Of a stretch of 64,000 nucleotides of DNA, positions 51,711 to 60,913 are shown in pieces. A program made the position numbers and the translations under genes. The first letter of the stretch is position 1; the number at the start of each line of letters is the position of its first letter. This stretch comes from Paenibacillus aquistagni (GTDB lineage: Bacteria; Bacillota; Bacilli; Paenibacillales; Paenibacillaceae): NCBI RefSeq assembly GCF_900177815.1, contig NZ_FXAZ01000002.1, forward strand, positions 186,001-250,000. The letters run 5' to 3'. Below the pieces are notes generated by a model. It was given only the letters and a program-made list of their open reading frames with translations, searched no databases and was not told the origin of the DNA.

Positions 51711-52622
51711 ATGCATGTACTTATTACTGGAGGAACGGGACTCATTGGACGCGCCCTCGTTCGCAGCTTGCAGGCTGATGGTCATCGGGTAACCGTCATT
51801 ACACGTTCCCCTGTTAATCAAGAGAACACAGACGAGCAGGTTACCCTTACTCGATGGACAGACTTCCAGCAGAGCGGACCTCAGATGGTGGATGCGGTTG
51901 TTAATCTCGCTGGCGAAACGATCAACCAAAGATGGACTGTTCAAGCGAAAAATCGGATAACCGCTTCCCGAACCCTTTCGGCTAGGAGAATTGCGGAGTG
52001 GTCAGAATCGCTGGGCCACCCCATTCCACTCCTGATCAATGCTTCAGGGATCTCCATATACGGAAGCTCCAATACAGGAATATTCGATGAATCAAGCACT
52101 CAGCAAGGGGATGACTTCCTGGCAAGAGTCGTTCAGAAGTGGGAGGAAAGCGCAGACCGAATTCCAGCGGAACGAACGGTTAAGCTGAGAATTGCTCCTG
52201 TATTGGCCCCTAAGCAGGGCGTATTCCCCACAATGGCCCTCCCCTTCAAGCTAGGAGTGGGCGGACCTGTCGGTTCAGGGAAGCAGCCATTTTCATGGAT
52301 CCACCTGGATGACATGATACAATTAATACGATTTATTATGCAGGAGCCGTCTGTGTCCGGAGTGGTAAACGCTGCTGCGCCTGAATCCTTGAGCAATGGA
52401 GAGTTCGGCAGAACAATTGCCAAGGTGTATCGTCGTCCATACTGGATGCCTGTCCCCTCTTGGATGCTTCATCTGCTCTTCGGGGAGATGTCCTCCCTGC
52501 TGCTTGAGGGACAACATGTATATCCAGCCAAAGCATTAGAGCATGGATTCGCCTTTCAATATGGCACAGCAGAACGTGCTGTCCAAGCGATCAAGCAATG
52601 CGAAGCACAGGCCACTTATTAG
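51711..52622 (+). CDS. TIGR01777-family epimerase (SDR39U1-like)
   Basis: A 303-aa SDR enzyme. Nucleotide-binding VLITGGTGLIGRALVRSLQ, INASGISIYG (the YxxxK-type region is altered), and the conserved WIHLDDMIQLIRFI with VVNAAAPESLSNGEFGR. Similar to B. subtilis YfhF. NAD(P)-dependent, but the substrate is unknown. AAGGGGGAGGTCGCT precedes the ATG. Confidence 0.92.
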   Translation: MHVLITGGTGLIGRALVRSLQADGHRVTVITRSPVNQENTDEQVTLTRWTDFQQSGPQMVDAVVNLAGETINQRWTVQAKNRITASRTLSARRIAEWSESLGHPIPLLINASGISIYGSSNTGIFDESSTQQGDDFLARVVQKWEESADRIPAERTVKLRIAPVLAPKQGVFPTMALPFKLGVGGPVGSGKQPFSWIHLDDMIQLIRFIMQEPSVSGVVNAAAPESLSNGEFGRTIAKVYRRPYWMPVPSWMLHLLFGEMSSLLLEGQHVYPAKALEHGFAFQYGTAERAVQAIKQCEAQATY

Positions 52623-52673
52623 TCATATAAGGCCGCGCTCAAGGTACATCCAAGCTGCTCCATTAAGAGATAA

Positions 52674-52738
52674 ATAAATAAGCATCCATGCCGGTCTCGC
52701 GTGACGCACATTCGAAGCCGTTGTGGATGCTTATTTAT
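52674..52738. terminator. Long inverted repeat, probable terminator
   Basis: Perfect 15-bp arms ATAAATAAGCATCCA / TGGATGCTTATTTAT separated by 35 bp. It lies 51 bp past the epimerase stop and can act in both directions. Confidence 0.75.
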
Positions 52739-52876
52739 AGGGATAGATGTTCTTTCCCCAAGATACCATTACATATTCCAGTACCTTACTGTTCTCCTAC
52801 GAAGCCAAACAATCAGCTTAGTTAGAATACCTTACTCTGAATGCCATCTTGGAAAGTATAGCTGCAACGAGGATCA

Positions 52877-53135
52877 TAACTTATAAGCCTGCCAGCCCAT
52901 CATTCGATATAACCTATAAAAACATATCGTATAGCTATCATATTGTTTTCTTTAACTTATTAAAGCGTTATAACCTATGAGTGCGTCTTAACCTACATAT
53001 TCCTTGCTCTGTAGCTTATTTGTTCCGTGTAACTTATCTTTTCTCGCTCTGTAGCTTATTCGTTTCGTGTAACTTATCCATTTCTCGCTTTGTATCTTAT
53101 TATGTGTTCCGTGTAACTTATCCTATCTAACTTAT
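52877..53135. repeat. Array of 13 degenerate TAACTTAT-like octamers
   Basis: Octamers of the form TAACTTAT, TAGCTTAT, TAACCTAT or TATCTTAT start at 52877, 52910, 52932, 52953, 52971, 52989, 53012, 53030, 53052, 53070, 53093, 53114 and 53128. Spacing is mainly 18-23 bp. From 53004 to 53124 the array resolves into three copies of a 40-bp unit (TCGCTCTGTAGCTTATT, then TTCCGTGTAACTTATCC). No coding meaning was found. The region 52739-53359 has no gene; a 63-aa minus-strand frame across it is repeat-driven. Confidence 0.8.
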
Positions 53136-53359
53136 ACGTGCTTCTTGCTCTTTTGTTCTGTCCTACATTTGTAAAATTGGATTTGATATTATATTTCTTA
53201 CAATAATAAACATCCTGCATCAATTCAATGAACAGAAGGCAGCGCTTATAAGCTTTCGTTGTCAACTTATATACATAATCGGTATCTTTGGAAAATTTGT
53301 TTATTCTTTCAGATTCAAATCAGCAGCAATTCGGTAATGACATTGCCATTCATACTGCC

Positions 53360-55255
53360 CTATAGATGATGAATAATGAGAATAGTATTCCCAAGCTTTA
53401 ACCGTGCTCGGTCATCAAGAGCATACTTCTTATATGGAACAAGAAGCTCTCCATTCAGTTCGGTGCCATTCTTGGAGCCCAGATCCTGAACGGTGTAACA
53501 GCCCGCCTCATCCTTCTCCAATTCGCAATGAAGCTTTGATATTCCCGCTTCTGCAAGCACATAATGAACGCCCTGATTAGAACGCCCCAAGACATAAGGC
53601 CATTCCCCTGCAATTCTCTCCTCAGACAGTGTACTTCCATCTCGAGCTAATTTTTCAATTCTAAGCTGCCCTAATGGAAGATCTTGACCTCCATCCGCAG
53701 TATTGGATGGGAGCAGCAATGCAGTAGCATCCTGTGGTCCCCCGCTTAATATTGAAGTATGGGCGGAAAGCATAGCATAATGCCTTTCCATTGAAGAGGA
53801 TTTATAATCCTCATCACTCCCTTGATCCCTGCCTCCTCGTCTTTCGTGCCACCCATGCTCTGTATTGCGTTCTTCATAAGAAGAAGGGCTTTCTAATGGA
53901 CTAGAACGAACTTGCTGATAAGGGTGCGAATGGACATTAGGAAAGCTGGAAGCACCGTGAGCTGCTTGTCTTGGCGTGAACTTGTCATGGGCTGTCCTTT
54001 GCTCCACATCACTATTCATTGTTGATAAGGCATGATTAGAGTCTGACTGAATGTCTCTAATAGGACGCGAGGGCTTACTCTTTCTCTTCTCCCGTGTTCT
54101 CTTTAATTGTGATGTAAGCTCTATTGAAGCGAAGTCAGGCAGCAGGGGATCACCGCTATCCTTCTTTGCTTGTCTTCTTCGCTGTGGTTCCACCGTTGGC
54201 AGCCGAAGCATGGAATGAAACCATCCCTTCCACCAACCATAACCTACAATAGCCCCAATAACGGTAGCTCCAATGCTCAGAATCAACCCCGTTGCATTCG
54301 AAGATGTGAAATAACCAAACTTCCAGCCCAATGCAGCAATAAATAATGAAACGCCCAAACTGATTATTAGGGATTGTGTCGGCTGTTCTTCCTCGCTGTC
54401 TTCCTCCTCATCAAAACCCCAATCGACTTCATGTGAAGTTGAATTTCGAATATTCCTCTCTATGTTCATATCATCTGCCTGAACCGATGGCTGCTCGGTT
54501 ATCCCGAACGGCAATCTTATGCTCTCTCGCTGCTCCATGCTCCCCGATGATTGTCGATCCGCATAGGTCAGTTCCTGGTTCATTTCTTCTTGCCTTAATC
54601 CCATTGAGTATTCAACCCTATGCGAGCTGCTTTCACGCGGATGAAAGTCAGCACGATGAAGATCAGGTTGAACGATTGGCTGATATGCCATCATCGATTG
54701 GACAAAGTGCTGAATTTGTTCTATTGATTGGCTGTCGTCATGCAGCTTACGAATCAGCTGTTGGAAGCCATCTGAGCTCCAATGCTGTACAATACCCGAC
54801 AACTGCACCGCAAGCCGTCTAAGTCCTTCCAACGCGGCCTTCGCATGAAGTGGATCATTTGTTGGAATGTAGGGGACAAACAATTGACCCTGCTGTACCC
54901 CACCTTGCACAAACATAAATTGCTCATGCAGCAGCAGGTGATTAGGGCTGAGCATATACTCTCGACAGTCGATCAATAACTTTAGAAGCTGAAGCATCCA
55001 TTCATAATACTGCTGCTCAGACAACTGCTCACTTCGTATTAGCTGCTGCAGCATCCGTTTACCGCTAATCTCATATTGCAAAGTTACGTCAAAGTCGAGC
55101 TCTTGCATATCAACATGCAGAATATGAGGGATTCGATTTCGCTGAAGCATTTTTAGAGAGTGGATATCCATATCATGCGAGCGAAGAGCAGGCTCACGAT
55201 GCAGGAGCATCAGAATTTGGCCCTCATGGAAGAACTCAGCTGTATATCCGTACAT
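53360..55255 (-). CDS. FHA-domain protein of the Tad pilus locus (DUF6382-like N-terminus)
   Basis: About 631 aa from an ATG at 55255 behind AGGAGGAGGTGAA; longer frames overlap the prepilin peptidase gene. The first 190 residues resemble DUF6382, with LQYEISGKRMLQQLIRSEQL. Then follow an acidic linker, one membrane hairpin (SLIISLGVSLFIAALGWKFG and SIGATVIGAIVGYGWW), a long polar region, and a C-terminal FHA domain (VLGRSNQGVHYVLAEAGISK, DLGSKNGTELNGELL) that would bind phosphothreonine peptides. It suggests that pilus assembly is controlled by phosphorylation. Last gene of the locus. Confidence 0.85.
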   Translation of the reverse strand: MYGYTAEFFHEGQILMLLHREPALRSHDMDIHSLKMLQRNRIPHILHVDMQELDFDVTLQYEISGKRMLQQLIRSEQLSEQQYYEWMLQLLKLLIDCREYMLSPNHLLLHEQFMFVQGGVQQGQLFVPYIPTNDPLHAKAALEGLRRLAVQLSGIVQHWSSDGFQQLIRKLHDDSQSIEQIQHFVQSMMAYQPIVQPDLHRADFHPRESSSHRVEYSMGLRQEEMNQELTYADRQSSGSMEQRESIRLPFGITEQPSVQADDMNIERNIRNSTSHEVDWGFDEEEDSEEEQPTQSLIISLGVSLFIAALGWKFGYFTSSNATGLILSIGATVIGAIVGYGWWKGWFHSMLRLPTVEPQRRRQAKKDSGDPLLPDFASIELTSQLKRTREKRKSKPSRPIRDIQSDSNHALSTMNSDVEQRTAHDKFTPRQAAHGASSFPNVHSHPYQQVRSSPLESPSSYEERNTEHGWHERRGGRDQGSDEDYKSSSMERHYAMLSAHTSILSGGPQDATALLLPSNTADGGQDLPLGQLRIEKLARDGSTLSEERIAGEWPYVLGRSNQGVHYVLAEAGISKLHCELEKDEAGCYTVQDLGSKNGTELNGELLVPYKKYALDDRARLKLGNTILIIHHL

Positions 55256-55287
55256 TTCACCTCCTCCTTTCCTGCCTTCTTGGCGCA

Positions 55288-55785
55288 TTAACCGATAAAA
55301 TAGGCTACAAGTGCCGCGGGAAACACCGCGATCATAAATGGAAATGTAGCAGGTCGCTTCAAGTGTTCCTTTAACACGACAAGATTGCGCAGCCCTAGTG
55401 TCACTAGAATCACCTGTGCAAAACGTGTGCCATAGGATCGGAAATGATAGAGCAGCAGAAACAGGCCAATCATTCCGCCAATGAGAATAGAATAAACAAA
55501 GATACTCCACACTAAAGCTGCTCCAGCCCAAGCTCCTAATGCAGCAAACAGCTTCACATCCCCGGCCCCAACTACCTTGAACAGATAGAGCAGGAACAAG
55601 AGCAGGAACCCGAGCAGCATTCCTGCTCCGCTGAACCACAATCCAGATATGCCCTGTGTAACGACATAATAGAGAAGGCCTAGACCAGTGCTTGACACAG
55701 TCAGCCCATTAGGAATCTTCCGGCTCTTGATATCTGTAATACTCGCCGCCCCTAGAAGCACCATGGCAGCTGCATCTGTTATCAT
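55288..55785 (-). CDS. Prepilin peptidase (A24, CpaA/TadV type)
   Basis: About 165 aa, mostly hydrophobic. The two catalytic aspartates are visible in ITDIKSRKIPNGLTV and GAGDVKLFAALGAW. It would cut the leader of the Flp pilin and TadE-like proteins. The short single-domain form without the N-methyltransferase part is typical of Tad loci. Start at 55785 after GGAGGGAAACAGC. Confidence 0.92.
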   Translation of the reverse strand: MITDAAAMVLLGAASITDIKSRKIPNGLTVSSTGLGLLYYVVTQGISGLWFSGAGMLLGFLLLFLLYLFKVVGAGDVKLFAALGAWAGAALVWSIFVYSILIGGMIGLFLLLYHFRSYGTRFAQVILVTLGLRNLVVLKEHLKRPATFPFMIAVFPAALVAYFIG

Positions 55786-55827
55786 GCTGTTTCCCTCCAA
55801 TAAAGCCGCGAATCTGCAAATGATTCA

Positions 55828-56820
55828 TTATTCCACCCCAAAGCTCATATCGCTAGCAGCTCCGCTCTCTGATATGACCTTAAGCCGCCACCTTCCTTCT
55901 GTTGTAGAACCAGAAACATGCCAGTCCCAGGAAACATTTCCTTCTGTATCTGCTTGCTTCCATACAAGGCCTTTCGCTATGCTTTCTCCGCTTTTGTAAT
56001 ATACAATGAGCTTCACTTGCTCATGAGGAGCAGCCTTCGCTGTCAGCTTTGCGCGATGCCCCGGCTTCAAAGGATTAGGCTCAATGCTCACAATCTGAGG
56101 CGCTTGCTTATCTTGATCTGATCCCGATGATTGTGTCTCTGGAGGGGGACCGTCTCCAATCCAGGCTCTTTCGGATGCTCTAGCCGTTAAGGTGACCGTC
56201 TTCATCAGTAGAGGAACTCTCATCGGCAAATCATATTCCACCTGCAAAGCTACAAATGGCTCCCGCTTCTCCTTCAGATCCGGCAGCCTAAGATGGGTCA
56301 CACGGACTTTGTCTGGCTTCAAGATGTGCTGAACCCCGTAACGCTGCAGCAGGGGGTGAAACAGCGCCTGCCCGACAGCAGCCTGCGCCTGTTCGCCAAG
56401 CGCCTCTGCCTGTTCAGCAAACCAAGCCCCCGCATCCTGAGCAATTCCGGACAACGGCTCTGGCAGGTCTGATCCAAACTGATGAACAAATTGCTGCGCT
56501 GTAAGCTTCATCAGCATAGCAGGCGGGCGAGAGAGTGCTTGCCCAAGAGCTCCTGTCTCTGTAAGTGGCGGCGCGTTCTCTACCACCTTTTGAATAGGAT
56601 AGAGATGGGCTGCAACCTGCTTAACGGCATTAGACGCCGCAGACTGCAGTGCGGTAGAGATTACAGCTGCTTGAATCAGGTATACAAAGAATAAAAACAG
56701 AAGCAAAATCATAGGGAGCAGAATGGAGGCTTCAACAACAATGCTGCCTTCGGTTTGCCGCCATCCCTTATCAGCTCTAGTAGGAATAGGCGGAGACGCG
56801 CGACGTCTCATAATACCCAT
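55828..56820 (-). CDS. TadE-like protein with C-terminal beta-rich domain
   Basis: A 330-aa protein. The N-terminus has a TadE-type anchor (EGSIVVEASILLPMILLLFL). The middle region is helical, with QVEYDLPMRVPLLMKTVTLT before a Pro-rich linker. The last 90 residues (QIVSIEPNPLKPGHRAKLTA, IVYYKSGESIAKGLVW) look like a fibronectin-type or Ig-like sandwich. This C-terminal addition is not part of usual TadE/F. It is exposed outside and may be a pilus accessory. Overlaps the previous gene by 44 bp. Confidence 0.75.
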   Translation of the reverse strand: MGIMRRRASPPIPTRADKGWRQTEGSIVVEASILLPMILLLFLFFVYLIQAAVISTALQSAASNAVKQVAAHLYPIQKVVENAPPLTETGALGQALSRPPAMLMKLTAQQFVHQFGSDLPEPLSGIAQDAGAWFAEQAEALGEQAQAAVGQALFHPLLQRYGVQHILKPDKVRVTHLRLPDLKEKREPFVALQVEYDLPMRVPLLMKTVTLTARASERAWIGDGPPPETQSSGSDQDKQAPQIVSIEPNPLKPGHRAKLTAKAAPHEQVKLIVYYKSGESIAKGLVWKQADTEGNVSWDWHVSGSTTEGRWRLKVISESGAASDMSFGVE

Positions 56821-59041
56821 CCTTCACCTCCCCTTCCAATGCGCCAGCTTGTCCAAGCATCTTCATCATTCCAGGCAAGAACCACAGCTTCATCCTAGCT
56901 TCAAGATGAATCTCGCCATATGTCCTCTGCTTTATGGGATCAATGCCGGTATTGTAATGAATTAAGGCAAGCATGCGTATCAGCATGTCCTCCTTGTCAC
57001 CATGCATCATCATGAAGAGGCGCAAAAAATCGCTGTAGGATAAACGGATATTCGGAGTATACATGGATAATGGAACTGCATTCGCGGTCACAAGTTGGAT
57101 CATATCGCTGAGTGCCATGCTGAAGCCTTTGGCTACTGCACATGCCAAAATGATGAGGGGATGAGCGCCTCCCGCACATTGAACGAAGCCTTCCATGGTC
57201 CGTATGGCAAGCCGCATAGCAAATATCTCGCCATATGCAGCCGCGATATTCTTCATCGGATCATGATAGCCATACATGACATACTCCAATTCTTGATTAT
57301 GTATGCTTAAGGACTGAATGAGCTCTTCGGTTGGATTTTTGGAAGTAAACAGTCCCTTAAGCTTAGTAGGATCATAGCTCGTAAAATAATTGAATGCATA
57401 TTCATTGCGATACAACCGCTCACGTGCGCCAACCATGAATTCTCCCAGACCAGAATAAAGATCATCCATCCCTTCCATAGACTGTTCGGCTGCATCCGAA
57501 GGATCTTGCTTAATGCGTCCGCTATAGTCCCCCTCTGACATCGGCTTCTGATTGTATGCTCTAATCGCTTCAGCCTTCGCTTGGATATCCTGATAAGCAG
57601 CTCGATGAGCCTGAAGGGATTGATCCATATTAGTCAATGTAGACAATAAGCTGGTCACTTGATTTAAGCTCTCGTTCGCCTCCTTCTCCAACCTCCTCCG
57701 TTCATTATTAGAAGCCTTAAGCTTGGATATCTCCGCTTCGCGGTCCGTTATGATGTTATTCGGATTCTTCACATAATCGCGGTTGTACTGCTCCCACAGC
57801 CGCCACATGCTTGTTACCGCCCCTCTTAAACCAGAAGCTGACCCTCCACCCCCAAGAGCGCTTCCTACTACAGATTGAAAGGAGCCTGCTTCGCTATCCA
57901 GCAATGCGTAGCTCGTCTTCTGCTTCTGAAGTTCGGTCTCATATTCTTCGAAGAAGCTATCAGGCAGCACCAAGGAATCCACTGACTCATTGACCGTCTT
58001 CAACTTCTCGGAAACATCCGATTGACCTGCATCTCCCACAGAAGACTGGTTTACCTGATTATAGCCTTCACCCTGCTGGGAGGCTCTCACCTGCTGAATC
58101 GTGGTCTTCATCTGTTGATTTAAGATTCTCGCTTGCTGCAGAGCTTGAATAGAGCGGTCGATCTGCGTGGCATGCCTGCCCTGTGCTCGGCTTGCTGAGC
58201 GTCTTATGCTGTCAGACATATTTCTTGCACCATTCTCGTACTGCTTGATCGAGCTGCCATGGATCTTCTCCTCTTCTTCAAGCTCGGCATCCTCTCGAAC
58301 CATTCGAGCATAATCTGCATATTGGGTGGCGATATCTGAAGCAAAAGAGATGGACCCCACCGGATCATCTGAATACAAAAAACGAATATCATCTGCAATA
58401 CGGTGTCCAATATCCGAGCTTACCGCTTCATCTCGCGCCTGCTTTTGGAATCGAAGCGCATGGTCTAGCTCCTTATTGCGTTTGTCAAAGTCCTTGCGAA
58501 CTTTATTTAGGAGCTCTGTCGTTTGCGCAGCCTCCTGCATGGCACCTGATACAGGCTTCATCTTGCCGATCAATTCAAAGGCAACCTGAACGGGGGCTTT
58601 ATATTTCATATCCTCCATAATCTGTTGATCAAATTGTTCCAGTCTCCCTAGTGGGCGAGTAATAGAAGAAGAATGCTGATCCACCTCCATTGTTACCCAA
58701 GTAAAGCCTTCGGCGCCTTTTGGCGCATGGTCGCTAAGCACCTCCTCCGCAATAAGAGCGGGATCCGTTTGCCCGTATGCAAACAATCCATATCGTTCTT
58801 GAAGTGAAGGTTCGTAAGCGGACATGATCGAACGAATCGAGGTTTGTGCCGAAGCCTCGGTCCGCCACTCGAAGGCCGCAATTCGAGCATAATCGATGAG
58901 CACAGCCATGATGGAAAAGACAACCATTGTAACAAAGATCAAAAAGATAGAGACTGCTCCCCGGTCACCTTTTCTTAGCGAACAAGAACCCCTTCTTCGA
59001 AAAAATAATAGGATCTTGCTTAAGGCCCACGTATTCTTCAT
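56777..59041 (-). CDS. DUF5702-like large TadG-type protein
   Basis: A 754-aa protein. After a short basic leader, residues 28-55 (GAVSIFLIFVTMVVFSIMAV) form the TadE/TadG-type membrane anchor, followed by ARIAAFEWRTEASAQTSIRS. The rest is long, with coiled-coil-like helices (NNERRRLEKEANESLNQVTS) and a hydrophobic region near the end. The family is found in Tad loci of Bacillota. ATG at 59041 behind AAGGAGATAATGTG. Likely outside-facing scaffold or length control, function not shown. Confidence 0.75.
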   Translation of the reverse strand: MKNTWALSKILLFFRRRGSCSLRKGDRGAVSIFLIFVTMVVFSIMAVLIDYARIAAFEWRTEASAQTSIRSIMSAYEPSLQERYGLFAYGQTDPALIAEEVLSDHAPKGAEGFTWVTMEVDQHSSSITRPLGRLEQFDQQIMEDMKYKAPVQVAFELIGKMKPVSGAMQEAAQTTELLNKVRKDFDKRNKELDHALRFQKQARDEAVSSDIGHRIADDIRFLYSDDPVGSISFASDIATQYADYARMVREDAELEEEEKIHGSSIKQYENGARNMSDSIRRSASRAQGRHATQIDRSIQALQQARILNQQMKTTIQQVRASQQGEGYNQVNQSSVGDAGQSDVSEKLKTVNESVDSLVLPDSFFEEYETELQKQKTSYALLDSEAGSFQSVVGSALGGGGSASGLRGAVTSMWRLWEQYNRDYVKNPNNIITDREAEISKLKASNNERRRLEKEANESLNQVTSLLSTLTNMDQSLQAHRAAYQDIQAKAEAIRAYNQKPMSEGDYSGRIKQDPSDAAEQSMEGMDDLYSGLGEFMVGARERLYRNEYAFNYFTSYDPTKLKGLFTSKNPTEELIQSLSIHNQELEYVMYGYHDPMKNIAAAYGEIFAMRLAIRTMEGFVQCAGGAHPLIILACAVAKGFSMALSDMIQLVTANAVPLSMYTPNIRLSYSDFLRLFMMMHGDKEDMLIRMLALIHYNTGIDPIKQRTYGEIHLEARMKLWFLPGMMKMLGQAGALEGEVKDGYYETSRVSAYSY

Positions 59042-59062
59042 CACATTATCTCCTTGTTCCGT

Positions 59063-59782
59063 CTATGGTTTGGCCGCATCGGATACCACTTGCCCTGCCC
59101 GCTTGGGACTTGCTCCCAAGTGATTCATAGCTTGAATCTTCGTTGTCATATATCTAGCAAATTCTACGGTTCGAATAAATTCAACAGGCTCGACAATAGC
59201 GCTGATCGAAGCTCCTTCCAGCTTGATTCGCTGACCTGTAAGCTTCTCAAAGCTGTTATCGAACACGGACCGCTTGACCGCAGCCGTTAATGTCCGCTCA
59301 ACAAAGGCACTGCCGAAGGACACCTCTCCCAAGTAAGCATGAGGCAGAAATTGCGCTCCCAATGCCATCTTCTTCTCAGGCAGACTGCCACCATGAGATG
59401 ATGCCGGCAAGGATATGGTGTAGCTGGTTCCATCTGCTCCCCCTCCTCCAAAGACGCGATCCAGCATCTTGTCCTGCAGCAGACGCCAATACAGCGGATC
59501 TCTCTTTAATTCTGGATATTGCCCTGTCTTTGGGTCCTTATAGCTGTTATCCCAGACAACAGCTCCCCGGTCTGAGGCAAGCGCCGCTGCATGCGTAGTG
59601 ATAACCATCAAGTACATGTACATACCGAAAAACACGATGGCGATCGTACTATATAAAATAATGGGAAGGACAAAGGACGCTTCAATCATGAGGGTGCCGT
59701 CCTCAGACGAAGCTTGTCTTAGCCCTTTACGGAGCTTCACCCGGCTTCGGTTGATGATGGATCGAAGATGAATGAATGTCAT
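59063..59782 (-). CDS. TadE-like pseudopilin
   Basis: A 239-aa protein: basic head, then a TadE anchor (EDGTLMIEASFVLPIILYST, with the Glu at the prepilin position +5 region) and an exposed part rich in glycine (VFGGGGADGTSYTI). It would be processed by the prepilin peptidase. Lies 15 bp downstream of the flp gene. Confidence 0.8.
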   Translation of the reverse strand: MTFIHLRSIINRSRVKLRKGLRQASSEDGTLMIEASFVLPIILYSTIAIVFFGMYMYLMVITTHAAALASDRGAVVWDNSYKDPKTGQYPELKRDPLYWRLLQDKMLDRVFGGGGADGTSYTISLPASSHGGSLPEKKMALGAQFLPHAYLGEVSFGSAFVERTLTAAVKRSVFDNSFEKLTGQRIKLEGASISAIVEPVEFIRTVEFARYMTTKIQAMNHLGASPKRAGQVVSDAAKP

Positions 59783-59797
59783 CCTGCATACCGCTCT

Positions 59798-59986
59798 TTA
59801 CTTAAAGATTTCATTGGACTTGGTTTTGGTCTTATTGAACAAGTCTGTAATAAAACTTTCGATTTGTTTGCGGAACAATAAAGCGATCACAACAATAATA
59901 GCGATAATAACGACTAGCTCAACGGTTCCAAGACCATCCTCCTCCGTCCAAAGATTGTTAGCTTGCTTGGTAATCGCATTTAGCAT
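59798..59986 (-). CDS. Flp-type major pilin
   Basis: A 62-aa protein: leader with EEDGLGTVELVVIIAIIVVI (class IVb prepilin motif G^xxxxE then hydrophobic helix) and a short charged tail (FRKQIESFITDLFNKTKTKS). AAAGGAGAGATTATCA precedes the ATG at 59986. The longer frame in the same phase (to 60151) overlaps tadC and is not real. It is the structural subunit of the pilus. Confidence 0.9.
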   Translation of the reverse strand: MLNAITKQANNLWTEEDGLGTVELVVIIAIIVVIALLFRKQIESFITDLFNKTKTKSNEIFK

Positions 59987-60018
59987 TGATAATCTCTCCT
60001 TTGTGTAACAAATAGGGA

Positions 60019-60897
60019 TTACTGCATCATCAGCAGTGCCGGACCGCCAACAAGTGCCAACAACACGAGAAACATAAGCATCATAGGAAAAATAAGCTTG
60101 GTGGAAACTTCTTCCCCGCGCATACGCGCAACCGCCTTGCGCTTCTCCCACAGCTGCCTGCCGAGATCTTCCATGGCAAGCACGAAGGATTGCCCTCCTC
60201 GCTTTTGATTGATCAGCAGAGTAGTAGAGAACATAGCGGCTTCCTGAATGGCACAGCGCTTGGCAAATTGCTCCATGGCTTGTGGAAAGGCATAGCCATT
60301 AGCAACATCCTTAAGCATACGATCAAGCTCAAGATATAGAGGATGCTTGCTCTCTCCCCGCTTGCGTTCGAGACATGTCTGCAGCGCACGGGGAACGGTC
60401 TCGCCTGCTTGAACGAGCAAAGTCAGCTTGCTAAGAAGCTCTGGAAGCTCTAGCTGAAGGTCCTGACGCTTCCGTTCTGCTCGACTTAATACGTCCTTCC
60501 ACTTTGCAAGTGGGAGAATGATTCCTAGTACAAGACCTCCAAACATGTTCATAAAGCTTCCATCTGTGATCGCTGCCAGCAAAGGTCCGATGAGAAGACC
60601 CGCATAAAGGTAGAATCCGAGCTCAGCAGTTATGAAACGAAAACGATTGTGATAGTCATGGGGGCCATGCAATTGAAATATAGCTTGTCTTAGCGGCATG
60701 AGAACGGGATGGGTATCAAGAGTGGACTGATATCGCTTGAGGATGGTAAGCATCCAGGGGAGCCACTTGCTCAGCTTTTTCAGCTCTGGAGCGTGAGACA
60801 ACAGTTCTTGATACTCAGCATAGCTTCGTTGATTGCCTACCCACAGCAGCAAGAATCCCAATGCGAATAATGAGAGCCACAGCCAGATTGGGAGCAT
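60019..60897 (-). CDS. TadC-like pilus assembly membrane protein
   Basis: A 292-aa protein with a type II secretion F domain (ELPELLSKLTLLVQAGETVP, FAKRCAIQEAAMFSTTLLIN) and hydrophobic helices at both ends (LSLFALGFLLLWVGN; LIFPMMLMFLVLLALVGGPA). Partner of TadB in the inner-membrane platform that the CpaF ATPase drives. Starts 17 bp after tadB. Confidence 0.9.
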   Translation of the reverse strand: MLPIWLWLSLFALGFLLLWVGNQRSYAEYQELLSHAPELKKLSKWLPWMLTILKRYQSTLDTHPVLMPLRQAIFQLHGPHDYHNRFRFITAELGFYLYAGLLIGPLLAAITDGSFMNMFGGLVLGIILPLAKWKDVLSRAERKRQDLQLELPELLSKLTLLVQAGETVPRALQTCLERKRGESKHPLYLELDRMLKDVANGYAFPQAMEQFAKRCAIQEAAMFSTTLLINQKRGGQSFVLAMEDLGRQLWEKRKAVARMRGEEVSTKLIFPMMLMFLVLLALVGGPALLMMQ

Positions 60898-60913
60898 CGT
60901 CCCCCTCCTTCCC

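Noticed and set aside
53004-53124. 40-bp repeats as a CRISPR array
   Set aside because: Whole units are similar including the parts that would be spacers, copies are degenerate and no cas genes are present.
56997-57179. Small minus-strand frames inside the pilus genes
   Set aside because: They lie in other frames of strong coding genes with normal protein motifs.
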